Assembly (NCBI RefSeq): GCF_041262565.1
Contig: NZ_JBGCCJ010000001.1
Location: 3,100,001 to 3,164,000, forward strand
Source of the DNA: Leifsonia sp. EB41
Lineage (GTDB): Bacteria > Actinomycetota > Actinomycetes > Actinomycetales > Microbacteriaceae
Direction: 5' to 3'
DNA: 64,000 nucleotides
The stretch's first letter is position 1. Every line of letters begins with the position of its first letter. Below the pieces are notes generated by a model. That model worked only from the letters and a program-made list of their open reading frames with translations, searched no databases and was not told the DNA's origin. The position numbers were made by a program, and so were the translations under genes. This document shows positions 24,577-33,936 of this stretch, in pieces.

Positions 24577-25758
24577 TCAGCGGGGGAGGGGAGGGGAGGC
24601 GACGCCGAGGGTGTCCTGGATGACCATGATGGCCGCCCCGATGGCGCCGCCGGTCTCGCCGGAGCGGGACTGGGTGATGGTGAGATGCTGGGTCGCGAGC
24701 GGGGTCGAGCGCTGGTAGACGACCTCCCGCACCCCGGCGAGGAGCTGCTCGCCGACCTGCGACAGGCTGCCGCCGACGACGACGAGCGAGGGGTTCAGGA
24801 GGTTGACGCAGGTCGCGACGACCTCGCCCAGGTCCCGGCCGGCCTGGCGGATGGCCTGCAGCACCTCGGCGTTGCCGGTGCGGGCGAGCGCCACGACGTC
24901 GTCGCTGGTCTCGGCGGGGATGCCCGCCGCGGTGAGCGCGCGCGCGATGGCCGGCCCGCTCGCGAGGGCCTCCAGGTCGGCGTCGCGGGCGCCGTGGCTC
25001 GGGGTCTCGCTGGTGAACGGAACGCGCACGTGGCCGAGGTCGCCCGCCGAGCCCTGCGCGCCGCGCTGCAGGCGGCCTCCGCTGATGATGCCGGCGCCGA
25101 TGCCGGTGGCGACCTTGACGAAGAGCAGCTCCGACTGGTCGGGCCAGGCGAGGGCGTGCTCGCCGAGGGCGAGCAGGTTCACGTCGTTGTCGACCAGCAC
25201 GGGCACATCGAAGACGCGCCGCATGTAGGCCGGGATGTCGAAGCGGTCCCAGCCGGGCATGATCGGCGGGTTGACCGGGAGGCCCGTCGAGTGCTCGACC
25301 GGCCCCGGCACGCCGACGCCGACGCCGATCAGGTCGCCGAGCGGGCGTCCGGTCGCGGCGTACAGGCGCTCGGCGGTCTCCAGTGCCCAGTCGAGCACGG
25401 CCTCCGGTCCGTCGGAGATCCTGAGCCGGCGGGACTCGCTGCTCGTGATCGTGCCGGCGAGGTCGGCCAGCGCGACGACGCCGTGGGTGGCGCCGAGGTC
25501 CACGCCCAGCACGACGCGCGAGTCGGGGTTGAACCGGATGCGCGCGGGCGGCCGGCCGCCCGTCGAGACATCGTCGCCGGCCGGAGCCACCAGCCCGGAC
25601 TCGGTGAGCGTGTCGATGCGCACCGCGATCGTCGAGCGGGCGAGGCCGGTGAGCTCGGCGAGCTGCGCGCGAGTACGCGGAACGCCGTCGCGCAGGATCG
25701 CCAGGAGTTCCGAGGCGTCAGCGGCGACGATGCCGGACTCCCGGACACTGTCGGTCAT
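24577..25758 (-). CDS. ROK-family transcriptional regulator (NagC/XylR type)
   Basis: This 393-residue repressor has an N-terminal winged helix ([20 protein letters not shown]) and a ROK sugar-kinase-like domain with [43 protein letters not shown] and [10 protein letters not shown]. The usual zinc-binding C-x-C cysteines are missing: around [11 protein letters not shown] the motif is diverged and lacks them. The ATG at 25758 has TTCAAT 6 bases upstream and TTGGAC 18 bases before that. It is divergent from the isomerase-Gfo operon (149-base gap) and upstream of Gfo-ThuA, so it probably controls both. Confidence 0.92.
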   Translation of the reverse strand: MTDSVRESGIVAADASELLAILRDGVPRTRAQLAELTGLARSTIAVRIDTLTESGLVAPAGDDVSTGGRPPARIRFNPDSRVVLGVDLGATHGVVALADLAGTITSSESRRLRISDGPEAVLDWALETAERLYAATGRPLGDLIGVGVGVPGPVEHSTGLPVNPPIMPGWDRFDIPAYMRRVFDVPVLVDNDVNLLALGEHALAWPDQSELLFVKVATGIGAGIISGGRLQRGAQGSAGDLGHVRVPFTSETPSHGARDADLEALASGPAIARALTAAGIPAETSDDVVALARTGNAEVLQAIRQAGRDLGEVVATCVNLLNPSLVVVGGSLSQVGEQLLAGVREVVYQRSTPLATQHLTITQSRSGETGGAIGAAIMVIQDTLGVASPPLPR

Positions 25759-25822
25759 GCACGTATTGAACCACAGGGCTGGTCGGCGGTCCAAAGGCCG
25801 CCGATGAAGCGACGACTTTTGA

Positions 25823-25851
25823 TTGACAATCGGCAGAAGTCTCGCTTGAAT
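25823..25851 (+). promoter_or_regulatory. promoter of the isomerase-Gfo operon
   Basis: TTGACA (25823-25828), a 17-base spacer and TTGAAT (25846-25851) form a good promoter. GATTG-A-CAATC (25821-25831) overlaps the -35 box and is a possible operator half-site for the divergent ROK regulator. Confidence 0.6.
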
Positions 25852-25907
25852 GGAGGTCGGCGCCGTTTCGTGCGCCGACATCCCCAGCGAACTCGACGAG
25901 GAGAACC

Positions 25908-26654
25908 ATGTCGACGTCAAAACTCTCCGTGCAGCTCTATACGGTCCGTGAGCTTCTGACCGAAGACACGGTCGGGACCCTCCGCCGCATCGCGGACATC
26001 GGCTTCACCCAGGTCGAGCCGTTCGGCTTCCTGGACTTCGCGGACGGCCTCCGCCAGGGCTTCGCCGAGACCGGCCTGACCGCGCCCACCACTCACCAGG
26101 GCTTCATCGGCCGCGACGACCTGGACACCGTGTTCGCCGCCGCCGCCGACCTCGGCATCCAGACGGTCATCGACCCGCACGTGCCCGCCGAGCGCTGGCA
26201 GACGGCCGAGGACGTGGAGGCCACCGCCGCCGCCCTCAACGCCGCCGCCCAGGTCGCCGCGAAGCACGGCGTCCGCGTCGGCTACCACAACCACGCCCAC
26301 GAGCTCGAGAGCACCATCGAGGGCGTCACCGCGCTGGAGTACTTCGCGAGCAAGCTCGCCCCGGAGGTCGTCCTCGAAGTCGACACCTACTGGGTGATCG
26401 TCGGCGGCAAGGACCCGGTCGAACTGCTCACGAAGCTCGGCGACCGCGTCGTCGCCCTCCACATCAAGGACGGCCCCGGCACCACCGAGACCAAGGACCA
26501 GGTCGCCGTCGGCCAGGGCTCCGTGCCCGTCGCCGCCATCATCGACGCCGCGCCGAACGCCCTCCGCGTCATCGAGCTCGACGACTCCCGCGGCGACCGC
26601 TTCCAGGCCGTCGCCGACAGCTACGCCTACCTCACCTCGGAGGTCTTCGCGTGA
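25908..26654 (+). CDS. sugar phosphate isomerase/epimerase-type TIM barrel, 248 aa
   Basis: This AP-endonuclease-2/IolE-like barrel has LSVQLYTVREL, GFTQVEPFGF, RVGYHNHAHELE, VVLEVDTYWVIVGG, HIKDG and RVIELDDSRGD. The metal ligands Glu, Asp and His are in the usual strands. It acts on small sugars or keto-sugars, by isomerisation or elimination. The ribosome-binding site GAGGAG precedes the ATG. It is the first of four coupled genes with two Gfo/Idh enzymes and a second barrel, which suggests one pathway. The exact reaction is unknown. Confidence 0.88.
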   Translation: MSTSKLSVQLYTVRELLTEDTVGTLRRIADIGFTQVEPFGFLDFADGLRQGFAETGLTAPTTHQGFIGRDDLDTVFAAAADLGIQTVIDPHVPAERWQTAEDVEATAAALNAAAQVAAKHGVRVGYHNHAHELESTIEGVTALEYFASKLAPEVVLEVDTYWVIVGGKDPVELLTKLGDRVVALHIKDGPGTTETKDQVAVGQGSVPVAAIIDAAPNALRVIELDDSRGDRFQAVADSYAYLTSEVFA

Positions 26655-27772
26655 GCGGGACCGGCACGGTCGGCGTCGGCCTCATCGGCGCGGGCGTCAT
26701 CAGCAACCAGTACCTCGAGAACCTCACCGCCTTCCCGGACCTCGACGTGCGCTTCGTCGCGGACATCGACCTGGACCGCGCCAAGGCCCAGGCCGAGAAG
26801 TACGGCGTGCCGGGCTCCGGCACCGTGGAGGAGCTGCTGGCGGACGACGCGATCGAGATCGTCGTCAACCTCACCATCCCCAAGGTGCACGTCGAGGTGG
26901 CGCTGCAGGCGCTCGCCGCGGGCAAGCACGTCTGGAGCGAGAAGCCGTTCGCGCTCGACCGCGCCACCGGCGTGCAGCTCCTGGAGGCCGCGCACGAGAA
27001 GGGCCTGCGCGTCGCCACGGCGCCGGACACCTTCCTCGGCGCCGGCATCCAGTCGTCGCGCCGCCTGCTCGAGAGCGGCGCCATCGGTGCGCCGCTGACC
27101 GCGCTGACGCTCATGCAGAGCGCCGGCCCGGAGTCGTGGCACCCGAACCCGGACTTCCTGTTCCAGGAGGGCGCCGGCCCGCTCTTCGACATCGGCCCGT
27201 ACTACCTCACCGCGTTGGTGCAGCTCTTCGGCCCGGTCAAGCGGGTGTCCGCCGTCGCCTCCAAAGCGAAGGAGTCCCGCGTGATCGGCTCCGGCCCGCG
27301 TGCGGGCGAGTCGTTCGAGGTCACCGTGCCGACCCACGTCAGCGCGCTGTACGAGTTCGAGAGCGGCCAGACCGCGCAGTCGATCTTCAGCTTCGACTCC
27401 AAGCTCGGCCGCACCCAGTTCGAGGTCGCGGGCCTGGAGGCCACGCTCGTGGTCCCCGACCCGAACACCTTCGAGGGCGACCTCCTCGTGCACGGAGCGG
27501 ACGGCGTCGAGACACTGCCGGCGACCGGCACCACCAGCAGCCGCGGCATCGGCGTCGTCGAGCTGGCTCGCGCCATCCGCGCCGGCGTCCCGGAGCGCGC
27601 CTCGGGCGAGCAGGCCTTCCACGTCCTCGACGTGATGGTCGCGACCATCGAGGCCGGCACGTCCGGAGTCCCGGTGGACGTGCGGAGCACCGTCGAGGTC
27701 GCTCCGGCCCTGCCCGAGGACTGGGACCCGCGCGCGGCCACCCTGGACCCGCGCGCTGCGACGCTGGCCTGA
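26651..27772 (+). CDS. Gfo/Idh/MocA-family oxidoreductase, 373 aa
   Basis: It has a dinucleotide loop GLIGAGVISNQYLEN, the signature HVWSEKPFALDRATG with catalytic Lys, and GAGPLFDIGPYYLTALVQLF in the C-terminal domain. The GTG at 26651 overlaps the isomerase stop (GTGA), so the two are coupled. The last residues repeat a 7-residue block (DPRAATL twice in a row), visible as a 21-base near-duplication at 27727-27768, probably a recent slip. It oxidises a polyol or glycoside of unknown identity. Confidence 0.9.
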   Translation: MSGTGTVGVGLIGAGVISNQYLENLTAFPDLDVRFVADIDLDRAKAQAEKYGVPGSGTVEELLADDAIEIVVNLTIPKVHVEVALQALAAGKHVWSEKPFALDRATGVQLLEAAHEKGLRVATAPDTFLGAGIQSSRRLLESGAIGAPLTALTLMQSAGPESWHPNPDFLFQEGAGPLFDIGPYYLTALVQLFGPVKRVSAVASKAKESRVIGSGPRAGESFEVTVPTHVSALYEFESGQTAQSIFSFDSKLGRTQFEVAGLEATLVVPDPNTFEGDLLVHGADGVETLPATGTTSSRGIGVVELARAIRAGVPERASGEQAFHVLDVMVATIEAGTSGVPVDVRSTVEVAPALPEDWDPRAATLDPRAATLA

Positions 27773-27799
27773 CCCGGATCGACGGACGAACGGAGCAGT

Positions 27800-28927
27800 G
27801 TGAGCAGCGAGTCGGGTGGACTGAGCCGGCGGGACGAGAGCACAGCCGGATCGCGGCTGCGCGTCGCGATCGTCGGCGGCGGATTCATGGCGGAGGTGCA
27901 TTCGCGCGCTGCGCGGGCCGCACGCGCCGAGCCGGCGGGCATCGTCTCGTCGTCGCCTGAGCGGTCGGCCGCTGCGGCCGAGCGCCTCGGCATCGGCCGG
28001 GCGTACGGCTCGCTGGAGGAGGTGCTCGCGGACGACACGATCGACGTCGTCCACGTGACCACGCCGAACGCGCTGCACGCCGCACAGGCCGCGGCCGTTC
28101 TGGCCTCCGGCAAGGACGTCGTCTGCGAGAAGCCGCTGGCGACGACGGTGTCCGACGCGAAGGCGCTGGTCGCCGCCGCGTCCGGCCGGACCGCGACCGT
28201 GCCGTTCGTCTACCGCTTCCACCCGTTGGTCCGGGAGGCCAGGGCGCGCTTCGCGTCCGGCGCGGCCGGGCAGGTGCTCACGGTGAACGCCTCCTACCTC
28301 CAGGACTGGCTGCTGGCCTCCGGCGACGACAACTGGCGCGTCGACTCGGAGCAGGGCGGCCGCTCCCGCGCGTTCGCCGACATCGGCTCGCACCTGGTCG
28401 ACCTCGTGGAGTTCGTGAGCGGCGACCGGGTGGCGCGCCTCTCGGCGAAGAAGCGCACGGTGTTCGCCGACCGCGCCTCCCACGCGGGCATCACGACGGA
28501 AGACGCCGCAGCGGTGGTCATCGAGACCGAGAGCGGCGCCATCGGCACCCTGCTCGTGTCGCAGGTGGCTCCCGGCCGCAAGAACCGGCTCTGGCTGGAG
28601 ATCGCGGGCAGCGCCGAGAGCGTGGCCTTCGACCAGGAGCAGCCGGAGACGCTGTGGGTCGGCCGCCGCTCCGGCAGCCTCCTGATCCCGCGCGACGCCG
28701 ACCAGCTCAGCGCCGACGCCGCCCGCCTCTGCGTCGTGCCCTCCGGCCACCCGCAGGGCTACCAGGACGCGTTCAACGCATTCGTCGCCGACAGCTACGC
28801 CGCGGTCGCGGGGGAGACCCCCGACGGCCTGCCGCGCTTCGAGGACGGCCTGCGCGCCGTCCGGATCACCGACGCCGTGATCGACTCCGCCGAGTCGGGC
28901 ACCTGGATCGAGATGGGAACCAACTGA
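27800..28927 (+). CDS. Gfo/Idh/MocA-family oxidoreductase, 375 aa
   Basis: It has the Rossmann start RVAIVGGGFMAEVHSRA, the signature DVVCEKPLATTVSDAKA with catalytic Lys, and GGRSRAFADIGSHLVDLVEF. The GTG start at 27800 follows GGAG. The stop shares one base with the next ATG (TGATG). It has a ~20-residue Ser/Gly/Arg N-terminal tail before the fold. It is the second Gfo enzyme of this operon and belongs to a subgroup commonly paired with the longer barrel that follows. Confidence 0.9.
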   Translation: MSSESGGLSRRDESTAGSRLRVAIVGGGFMAEVHSRAARAARAEPAGIVSSSPERSAAAAERLGIGRAYGSLEEVLADDTIDVVHVTTPNALHAAQAAAVLASGKDVVCEKPLATTVSDAKALVAAASGRTATVPFVYRFHPLVREARARFASGAAGQVLTVNASYLQDWLLASGDDNWRVDSEQGGRSRAFADIGSHLVDLVEFVSGDRVARLSAKKRTVFADRASHAGITTEDAAAVVIETESGAIGTLLVSQVAPGRKNRLWLEIAGSAESVAFDQEQPETLWVGRRSGSLLIPRDADQLSADAARLCVVPSGHPQGYQDAFNAFVADSYAAVAGETPDGLPRFEDGLRAVRITDAVIDSAESGTWIEMGTN

Positions 28928-29964
28928 TGACGGACACCGCAGCCACGGAGTCGGGTCGCACGCACCCGGTCACCCTGTTCACCGGCCAGTGGGCCGACCT
29001 GACGCTGGAGGAGGTCGCCAAGCACGCCTCCGAGTGGGGCTACGACGGCCTGGAGATCGCCTGCTCGGGCGAGCACCTCGACGTCTGGCGCGCCGCGGAG
29101 GACGACGCGTACCTCCAGGGCCGCCTCGACATCCTGGACAAGTACGGCCTGAAGGTCTGGGCCATCTCCAACCACCTGAAGGGCCAGGCCGTCTGCGACG
29201 ACCCGATCGACTTCCGCCACCAGGCGATCGTCGGCTCGAAGGTGTGGGGCGACGGCGACCCGGAGGGCGTGCGCCAGCGTGCCGCCGAGGAGCTCAAGCT
29301 GACCGCGAAGGTCGCCCGCAAGCTCGGCGTGGACACCGTGGTCGGCTTCACCGGCTCCAGCATCTGGCCGTACGTGGCGCAGTTCCCGCCGGTTCCGGCC
29401 TCCGTCATCGACGCCGGCTACCAGGACTTCGCCGACCGCTGGAACCCGATCCTCGACGTGTTCGACGGTGAGGGCGTGCGGTTCGCGCACGAGGTCCACC
29501 CGTCGGAGATCGCGTACGACTACTGGACCAGCGTCCGCTCGCTGGATGCCATCGACCACCGCGAGGCGTTCGGCTTCAACTGGGACCCGTCGCACATGAT
29601 GTGGCAGGACATCGACCCGGTCGGCTTCATCGTGGACTTCAAGGACCGCATCTACCACGTGGACTGCAAGGACACCCGCCTGCGCCCGAAGAACGGCCGC
29701 GCGGGCGTGCTCGGCTCGCACCTGCCCTGGGGCGACCCGCGTCGCGGCTGGGACTTCGTCTCCACCGGGCACGGCGACGTGCCGTGGGAGGACTCCTTCC
29801 GCGCGCTGGAGTCGATCGGCTACACCGGCCCGATCTCGATCGAGTGGGAGGACGCCGGGATGGACCGCCTGCACGGCGCCAAGGAAGCGGTCGGCTACAT
29901 CCGCTCCCTGCTCTGGAACCTCCCCGCCGCCTCGTTCGACGCCGCCTTCAGCAACCAGGACTGA
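28927..29964 (+). CDS. sugar phosphate isomerase/epimerase-type TIM barrel, 345 aa
   Basis: This longer barrel has LFTGQWADLTLEEVAKHASE, GYDGLEIACSGEHLDV, VWAISNHLKGQAVCDDPIDF, VGFTGSSIWPY, FAHEVHPSEIAYDYW, FNWDPSHMMWQDIDP, YHVDCKDTRL and GPISIEWEDAGMDR. Glu, Asp, His and Glu metal ligands are in place. Relatives include enzymes that act on 3-keto-sugars after a Gfo/Idh oxidation step. It is coupled to the upstream Gfo gene by TGATG and ends the operon. The substrate is unknown. Confidence 0.88.
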   Translation: MTDTAATESGRTHPVTLFTGQWADLTLEEVAKHASEWGYDGLEIACSGEHLDVWRAAEDDAYLQGRLDILDKYGLKVWAISNHLKGQAVCDDPIDFRHQAIVGSKVWGDGDPEGVRQRAAEELKLTAKVARKLGVDTVVGFTGSSIWPYVAQFPPVPASVIDAGYQDFADRWNPILDVFDGEGVRFAHEVHPSEIAYDYWTSVRSLDAIDHREAFGFNWDPSHMMWQDIDPVGFIVDFKDRIYHVDCKDTRLRPKNGRAGVLGSHLPWGDPRRGWDFVSTGHGDVPWEDSFRALESIGYTGPISIEWEDAGMDRLHGAKEAVGYIRSLLWNLPAASFDAAFSNQD

Positions 29965-29992
29965 GGTCGGCGCCGCCCGCTAGGCTCACCCC

Positions 29993-30580
29993 GTGGACAT
30001 CATCCGTGGCGAGGACTGGTACGGTCGCGACCTCGACGGCCTCGAGTTCGACGGGGTGGAGTTCATCGACGTCGACCTGACCGAGGTGCGCACGTCCGGC
30101 GCCACGTTCACCGCGTGCACGTTCCGGAAGGTGCGCTTCAACGTCAGCGAGCACACCGACAGCGCCTTCGTGAACTGCACGTTCATCGGCTGCAACTTCT
30201 TCGACGCGACGTTCCGGCGGTGCAAGGTCACCGGCAGCAGCTTCAGCGGCTGCGAGTTCGCGTTGCTGAAAGTGGACGGCGGCAACTGGTCGTTCGTGGA
30301 CCTCGGCCGCGCCGAGCTGCGCGGCGCCGACTTCACCGGGGTGCGGCTGCGGGAGGCCGACCTGAGCAGGGCGCGCTGCACCGAGGCCGTGTTCTCGGGC
30401 TGCGACCTCTCGGCGGCGGTGCTCACGGGCGCAGACTTCTCTGCGGCGAACCTCGTCGGCAGCGACCTGACCGGCGTCGACCCGACCGACGTCGGCCTCC
30501 GCGGCGCGACCATCGACGAGCGCCAGGCGATCCTCCTGGCGGAGGCCGCCGGGATGGTCGTCGTCCCCACGCCCTCCTGA
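29993..30580 (+). CDS. pentapeptide-repeat protein, 195 aa
   Basis: From about residue 10 the sequence follows A(D/N)LxX five-residue turns with Phe/Leu centres (LEFDGVEFIDVDLTEV; ATFTACTFRKVRF; ADFTGVRLREADLSRA; ADFSAANLVGSDLTGVDP), predicting a right-handed quadrilateral beta-helix. Some family members mimic DNA and protect gyrase. Here the role is unknown. The GTG start is preceded by TAGGCT and 6 bases (leaderless). It lies 28 bases after the sugar operon. A hairpin at 30649 follows. Confidence 0.85.
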   Translation: MDIIRGEDWYGRDLDGLEFDGVEFIDVDLTEVRTSGATFTACTFRKVRFNVSEHTDSAFVNCTFIGCNFFDATFRRCKVTGSSFSGCEFALLKVDGGNWSFVDLGRAELRGADFTGVRLREADLSRARCTEAVFSGCDLSAAVLTGADFSAANLVGSDLTGVDPTDVGLRGATIDERQAILLAEAAGMVVVPTPS

Positions 30581-30648
30581 ACAACGAGGGGTCGCAATAC
30601 GCCGTTCTGCGCCCGCCGTGACGGCGAGTCGCGTCCCCTGAACGCGAC

Positions 30649-30682
30649 GGCGCCCGTCCCCGGTGTCGCGGGGACGGGCGCC
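30649..30682. terminator. bidirectional hairpin terminator
   Basis: GGCGCCCGTCCCC (30649-30661) and GGGGACGGGCGCC (30670-30682) form a perfect 13-bp stem with an 8-base loop between convergent genes. Confidence 0.75.
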
Positions 30683-30701
30683 GAAGCGGTCGCGGCGTGC
30701 G

Positions 30702-31373
30702 CTACGCGACCTCTTTCACCTGGCCGTGCTTGATGTGCAGCCGGCGCTGGGCGCGTTTGGCGACCGCACTGTCGTGCGTGACGACGATGACGGTGAGGCC
30801 GCGGTCGCGCCACAGGCCCTCGAGGAGGTCCATGATCTCGTCGCGGGTCTCCTCGTCGAGGTTGCCGGTCGGCTCGTCGGCCAGCAGCACGTCCGGGTTC
30901 TTCACCAGGGCGCGGGCGATCGCGACGCGCTGCTGCTGGCCGCCCGAGAGCTCGGACGGGAGGTGGCTGCCCCGGTCGGCGAGGCCCACCGAGGCGAGCG
31001 CCTCCGCGGCGCGGCGCTTACGCTCCTCCGCGCTCACCTTGAGCGGTGCGAGCGCGGTCTCCACGTTCTCCTGGGCGTTCAGCGTCGGGATCAGGTTGAA
31101 CCCCTGGAAGACGAAGCCGATCTCGTTGGCGCGGATGCCGGTGAGCTTGTGGTCGCCGAGCTTCGACAGGCTCGCCGAGCCGAGCTCGACCGAGCCCGAG
31201 GTGGGCCGGTCGAGGGCGCCGAGCATCTGCAGCAGCGTCGACTTGCCCCCGCCGGTCGGGCCCTGGATGGCGACGAGCTGGCCGTCCGGGATCTCCAGCG
31301 TGACGTCGCTGAGGGCGATCACCTCGCGGGAGGACTGGCGGTACTTCTTGGTGACGTTCGTGAGGGTGTACAC
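30702..31373 (-). CDS. ABC transporter ATP-binding protein (MacB/LolD type)
   Basis: This 223-residue ATPase has Walker [11 protein letters not shown]-loop in [10 protein letters not shown], signature LSGGQQQRV, Walker [14 protein letters not shown] and H-loop VVTHD. The MacB-type signature TGNLD indicates a type VII exporter or lipoprotein extraction system. The GTG start at 31373 follows AAGGAG. It is 27 bases after the permease, forming an operon, and is divergent from the OmpR-type two-component system at 33166, which probably controls it. Confidence 0.94.
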   Translation of the reverse strand: MYTLTNVTKKYRQSSREVIALSDVTLEIPDGQLVAIQGPTGGGKSTLLQMLGALDRPTSGSVELGSASLSKLGDHKLTGIRANEIGFVFQGFNLIPTLNAQENVETALAPLKVSAEERKRRAAEALASVGLADRGSHLPSELSGGQQQRVAIARALVKNPDVLLADEPTGNLDEETRDEIMDLLEGLWRDRGLTVIVVTHDSAVAKRAQRRLHIKHGQVKEVA

Positions 31374-31400
31374 GATGACTCCTTCGGGGTCGGGCCGGGC

Positions 31401-32978
31401 TCAGGCGACCGAGCGCAGGGCTGCGGCGGGACGGAGACGGGAGGCGCGCCAGCCGCCGATCGCACCGGCGATGAGACCGCCGAGGATGGCGAGCGCGACC
31501 GCGCCGACGATGATCCACAGGGTCACCGGGGCGTGCAGGGCGATGTCGGCCGTGGTGGTGGAGGCCGCACGGCGGACTCCGGCGAACGCTCCGCCGCCTC
31601 CGGTCCCGCCTCCGAAGCCGCCGCCGAAGCCGCCTGCGCCGGTGCCGGTTCCCGCGCCGCCCGTCCCGGCGCCGGTGCCCCGGCCGGCCGCATTGGCGAA
31701 GCCGGAGCCGCCGCCCACGCTGCCGGTCAGAGTCGGGGAGACGATGTTGACGACCCAGACGCCGAGGAGTCCGACCGCGACGCCGATGATGCCGCCGATG
31801 AGGCCCTGCACGATCGACTCGCCGGCGACCTGACCGGTGATCCCCCGGTTGGACCAGCCGATCGCCTTGAGGGTGCCGAACTCCCGGGTCCGGCGGGTCA
31901 CACCGGAGATGGTGAAGAGGATGGCGATGAGGAACGCCGCCGCCAGCACGATCACCGAGAGCCAGGTGCCGAGGTTGGCGATGAGCTGTCCCGCGCTGCC
32001 GAGCGAGCCGGAGACGGTGGAGGCCAGGTCGGCCTGGGTGCTGACGGTCGCGCCGGGGAGGGCCTTGGTCAGGTCGGCCTTGATCTGGTCGATGTCGCTG
32101 GACGACGACGCCGTGATGTAGACGGAGGAGACCTTGGAGGTCTGACCGGAGAGCGTCTGGGCGACGCCGAGCGGGATGTACGCGTTCGCCGCGGTGGTCG
32201 AGTCCGCTCCGGTGGCGGAGACGACGCCGATCACCTTGAAGTCGGTGCCGCCGATGGTGACGGTGTCGCCGACCGCCTTGGACGCGGTCTTGGCGTATGC
32301 GGCGTCGAGCACGACCACGTCGGCCGCCTTGTCGGCTGCTGTGAACGTGCGTCCGCTGGAGAGGGTGACGGACGAGAGCGGTCCGACCGACTTGCCGGCC
32401 GGGTCGAGGCCCATCACCGAGAACGAGTCGACGGTGAACGAGCTGCCGCCCGCGCCGTCGGCGCCGCCGGTGGGCGGGGGAGTGGAGGCCGTGGAGCCGC
32501 CGGCGGCCTGGCGCTGCTGGCGGAGCTGCTGGAAGTTGGGGAGCGTGCCGCTGAAGCTGGTGTTGGTCAGCGACAGCACGGCGGCCGCGGACTGCACGTT
32601 CTGGACCTTCTTGGCGGTCGTCAGCGTGGCGGCGTCCATCACGGTGTCGCCGCGGGTGGTCGCCAGCCGCGAGGTGTTCACCTGGCGGCCCGAGCCGGTG
32701 TCGGTGCCGGAGTTGGCGCCGAAGTCGAAGCGGGGCCCGCCGCCGGCGCCCTGCTGGGCGGTCGCGCTCTGGGCGGTGGCCGGCTCGGTGATGGTGATGT
32801 CGGTGCCGACGCCGTACACGGACTGCAGCACGCTCGCCTGCGCGTCCTTGACGCCGGCGGAGACCGCGTTGACGATGATGACGAGTGCGATCGCGAGGGC
32901 CATGCCTATCGCGATGATGATCGTCTGCTTGCGGCGATTGAGGAGCTCGCGCCGCAGATAGGTCCCGAACATTGGCAT
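31401..32978 (-). CDS. ABC transporter permease with large extracellular domain (MacB/FtsX type)
   Basis: This 525-residue protein has one N-terminal membrane segment ([20 protein letters not shown]), a ~280-residue extracytoplasmic domain rich in Ser/Thr/Ala, and three C-terminal membrane segments with the FtsX motif [18 protein letters not shown] Gly-rich loop (about 430-470, [24 protein letters not shown]) lies between the last two segments. Together with the ATPase it should export or expel a substrate from the outer leaflet, possibly a peptide or antibiotic. The ATG at 32978 or the one at 32972 could start it. Confidence 0.9.
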   Translation of the reverse strand: MPMFGTYLRRELLNRRKQTIIIAIGMALAIALVIIVNAVSAGVKDAQASVLQSVYGVGTDITITEPATAQSATAQQGAGGGPRFDFGANSGTDTGSGRQVNTSRLATTRGDTVMDAATLTTAKKVQNVQSAAAVLSLTNTSFSGTLPNFQQLRQQRQAAGGSTASTPPPTGGADGAGGSSFTVDSFSVMGLDPAGKSVGPLSSVTLSSGRTFTAADKAADVVVLDAAYAKTASKAVGDTVTIGGTDFKVIGVVSATGADSTTAANAYIPLGVAQTLSGQTSKVSSVYITASSSSDIDQIKADLTKALPGATVSTQADLASTVSGSLGSAGQLIANLGTWLSVIVLAAAFLIAILFTISGVTRRTREFGTLKAIGWSNRGITGQVAGESIVQGLIGGIIGVAVGLLGVWVVNIVSPTLTGSVGGGSGFANAAGRGTGAGTGGAGTGTGAGGFGGGFGGGTGGGGAFAGVRRAASTTTADIALHAPVTLWIIVGAVALAILGGLIAGAIGGWRASRLRPAAALRSVA

Positions 32979-33038
32979 CCATATCTCTGGGTCGGAAAGT
33001 GATTCATCCGAAAGCTAGGTTCGGTGGATTGCGGGTCT

Positions 33039-33055
33039 CTATGGCGAGGCTATGG
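33039..33055. promoter_or_regulatory. direct repeat CTATGG-N5-CTATGG, candidate OmpR-type operator
   Basis: CTATGG at 33039-33044 and 33050-33055 are spaced 11 bases start to start, as for tandem OmpR/PhoB sites. A CCATAG half (inverse) occurs again at 33124. It lies between the exporter operon and the two-component operon. Confidence 0.5.
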
Positions 33056-33165
33056 ATCAGCCGTGTGCCGCTTAGGGTGCTCACATGCGGCGCAGTGACG
33101 TCGGTGCACCCTTTCTCAGAAGCTCCATAGCTTTCACAAAGACACCATCAATCCCTCTCCTCATA

Positions 33166-33936
33166 ATGGGAAAGGTGACCATCAATACCCGAGCCGCCTC
33201 CGGCCCCTCCAGCCAGCCCCGTACCCTCCTGCGCCGCGCGGACGGCAGCTCGATCCGCGTGCTCGTCGTCGACGACGAGGCGACGCTCACCGATCTGCTC
33301 GCGATGGCGCTGCACTACGAGGACTGGGAGGTGAAGACCGCGTCCAACGGGCAGCAGGCTCTGCAGCTCTCCCGCGAGTTCAAGCCGGACGTGGTCGTGC
33401 TGGACATCATGCTGCCGGACATCGACGGCCTCCAGGTGCTCTCCCGGATGCGCGCGGACGGCAACGAGGCGCCCGTGCTGTTCCTCACCGCCAAGGACTC
33501 CCTCGACGACCGGATCGCCGGGCTCACCGCCGGCGGCGACGACTACGTCACCAAGCCGTTCAGCCTGGAGGAGCTCGTCGCCCGGCTCCGCGGCCTGCTG
33601 CGCCGGTCACGCGCGGCCGTCGCCGACCAGGACGACCCGGTGCTCATCGTCGGCGACCTCGTGCTGGACGAGGACAGCTACGAGGTGCACCGCGACGGCG
33701 ACCCCATCCAGCTCACCGCGACGGAGTTCGAGCTGCTGCGGTTCCTGATGCGCAACCCGCGCCGCGTGCTCAGCAAGGCCCAGATCCTGGACCGCGTCTG
33801 GTCGTACGACTTCGGCGGCTCCTCCAGCGTGGTCGAGCTCTACATCTCCTACCTGCGCAAGAAGATCGACGCAGGGCGCCCCGCGATGATCCACACCGTG
33901 CGCGGCGCCGGCTACATGGTGAAGGCCGCGCAATGA
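33166..33936 (+). CDS. OmpR/PhoB-family response regulator
   Basis: This 256-residue regulator has receiver residues in VLVVDDEATL, phospho-Asp in VVVLDIMLPDIDG, the switch Thr in LFLTAKD and Lys in DYVTKPFS, then a winged-helix DNA-binding domain (LTATEFELLRFLMRNPRRVL, VVELYISYLRKKID, TVRGAGYM). The ATG at 33166 is used. The GTG at 33175 lies 7 bases after CATAAT and may be the true leaderless start. The stop overlaps the kinase start (ATGA). Confidence 0.93.
   Translation: MGKVTINTRAASGPSSQPRTLLRRADGSSIRVLVVDDEATLTDLLAMALHYEDWEVKTASNGQQALQLSREFKPDVVVLDIMLPDIDGLQVLSRMRADGNEAPVLFLTAKDSLDDRIAGLTAGGDDYVTKPFSLEELVARLRGLLRRSRAAVADQDDPVLIVGDLVLDEDSYEVHRDGDPIQLTATEFELLRFLMRNPRRVLSKAQILDRVWSYDFGGSSSVVELYISYLRKKIDAGRPAMIHTVRGAGYMVKAAQ

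Noticed and set aside
23296-25959. An 887-codon open frame on the plus strand opposite the Gfo and ROK genes
   Set aside because: Composition is typical of the antisense of high-GC genes (Gly, Arg, Ala, Val, Asp) with no motif, while the minus strand has clear family motifs.
26627-28750. A 707-codon open frame on the minus strand opposite the isomerase-Gfo operon
   Set aside because: Antisense shadow. No ribosome-binding site or fold signature.
30663-33002. A 779-codon plus-strand frame opposite the ABC exporter
   Set aside because: Low-complexity shadow of the exporter genes, which have full ABC and FtsX motifs.
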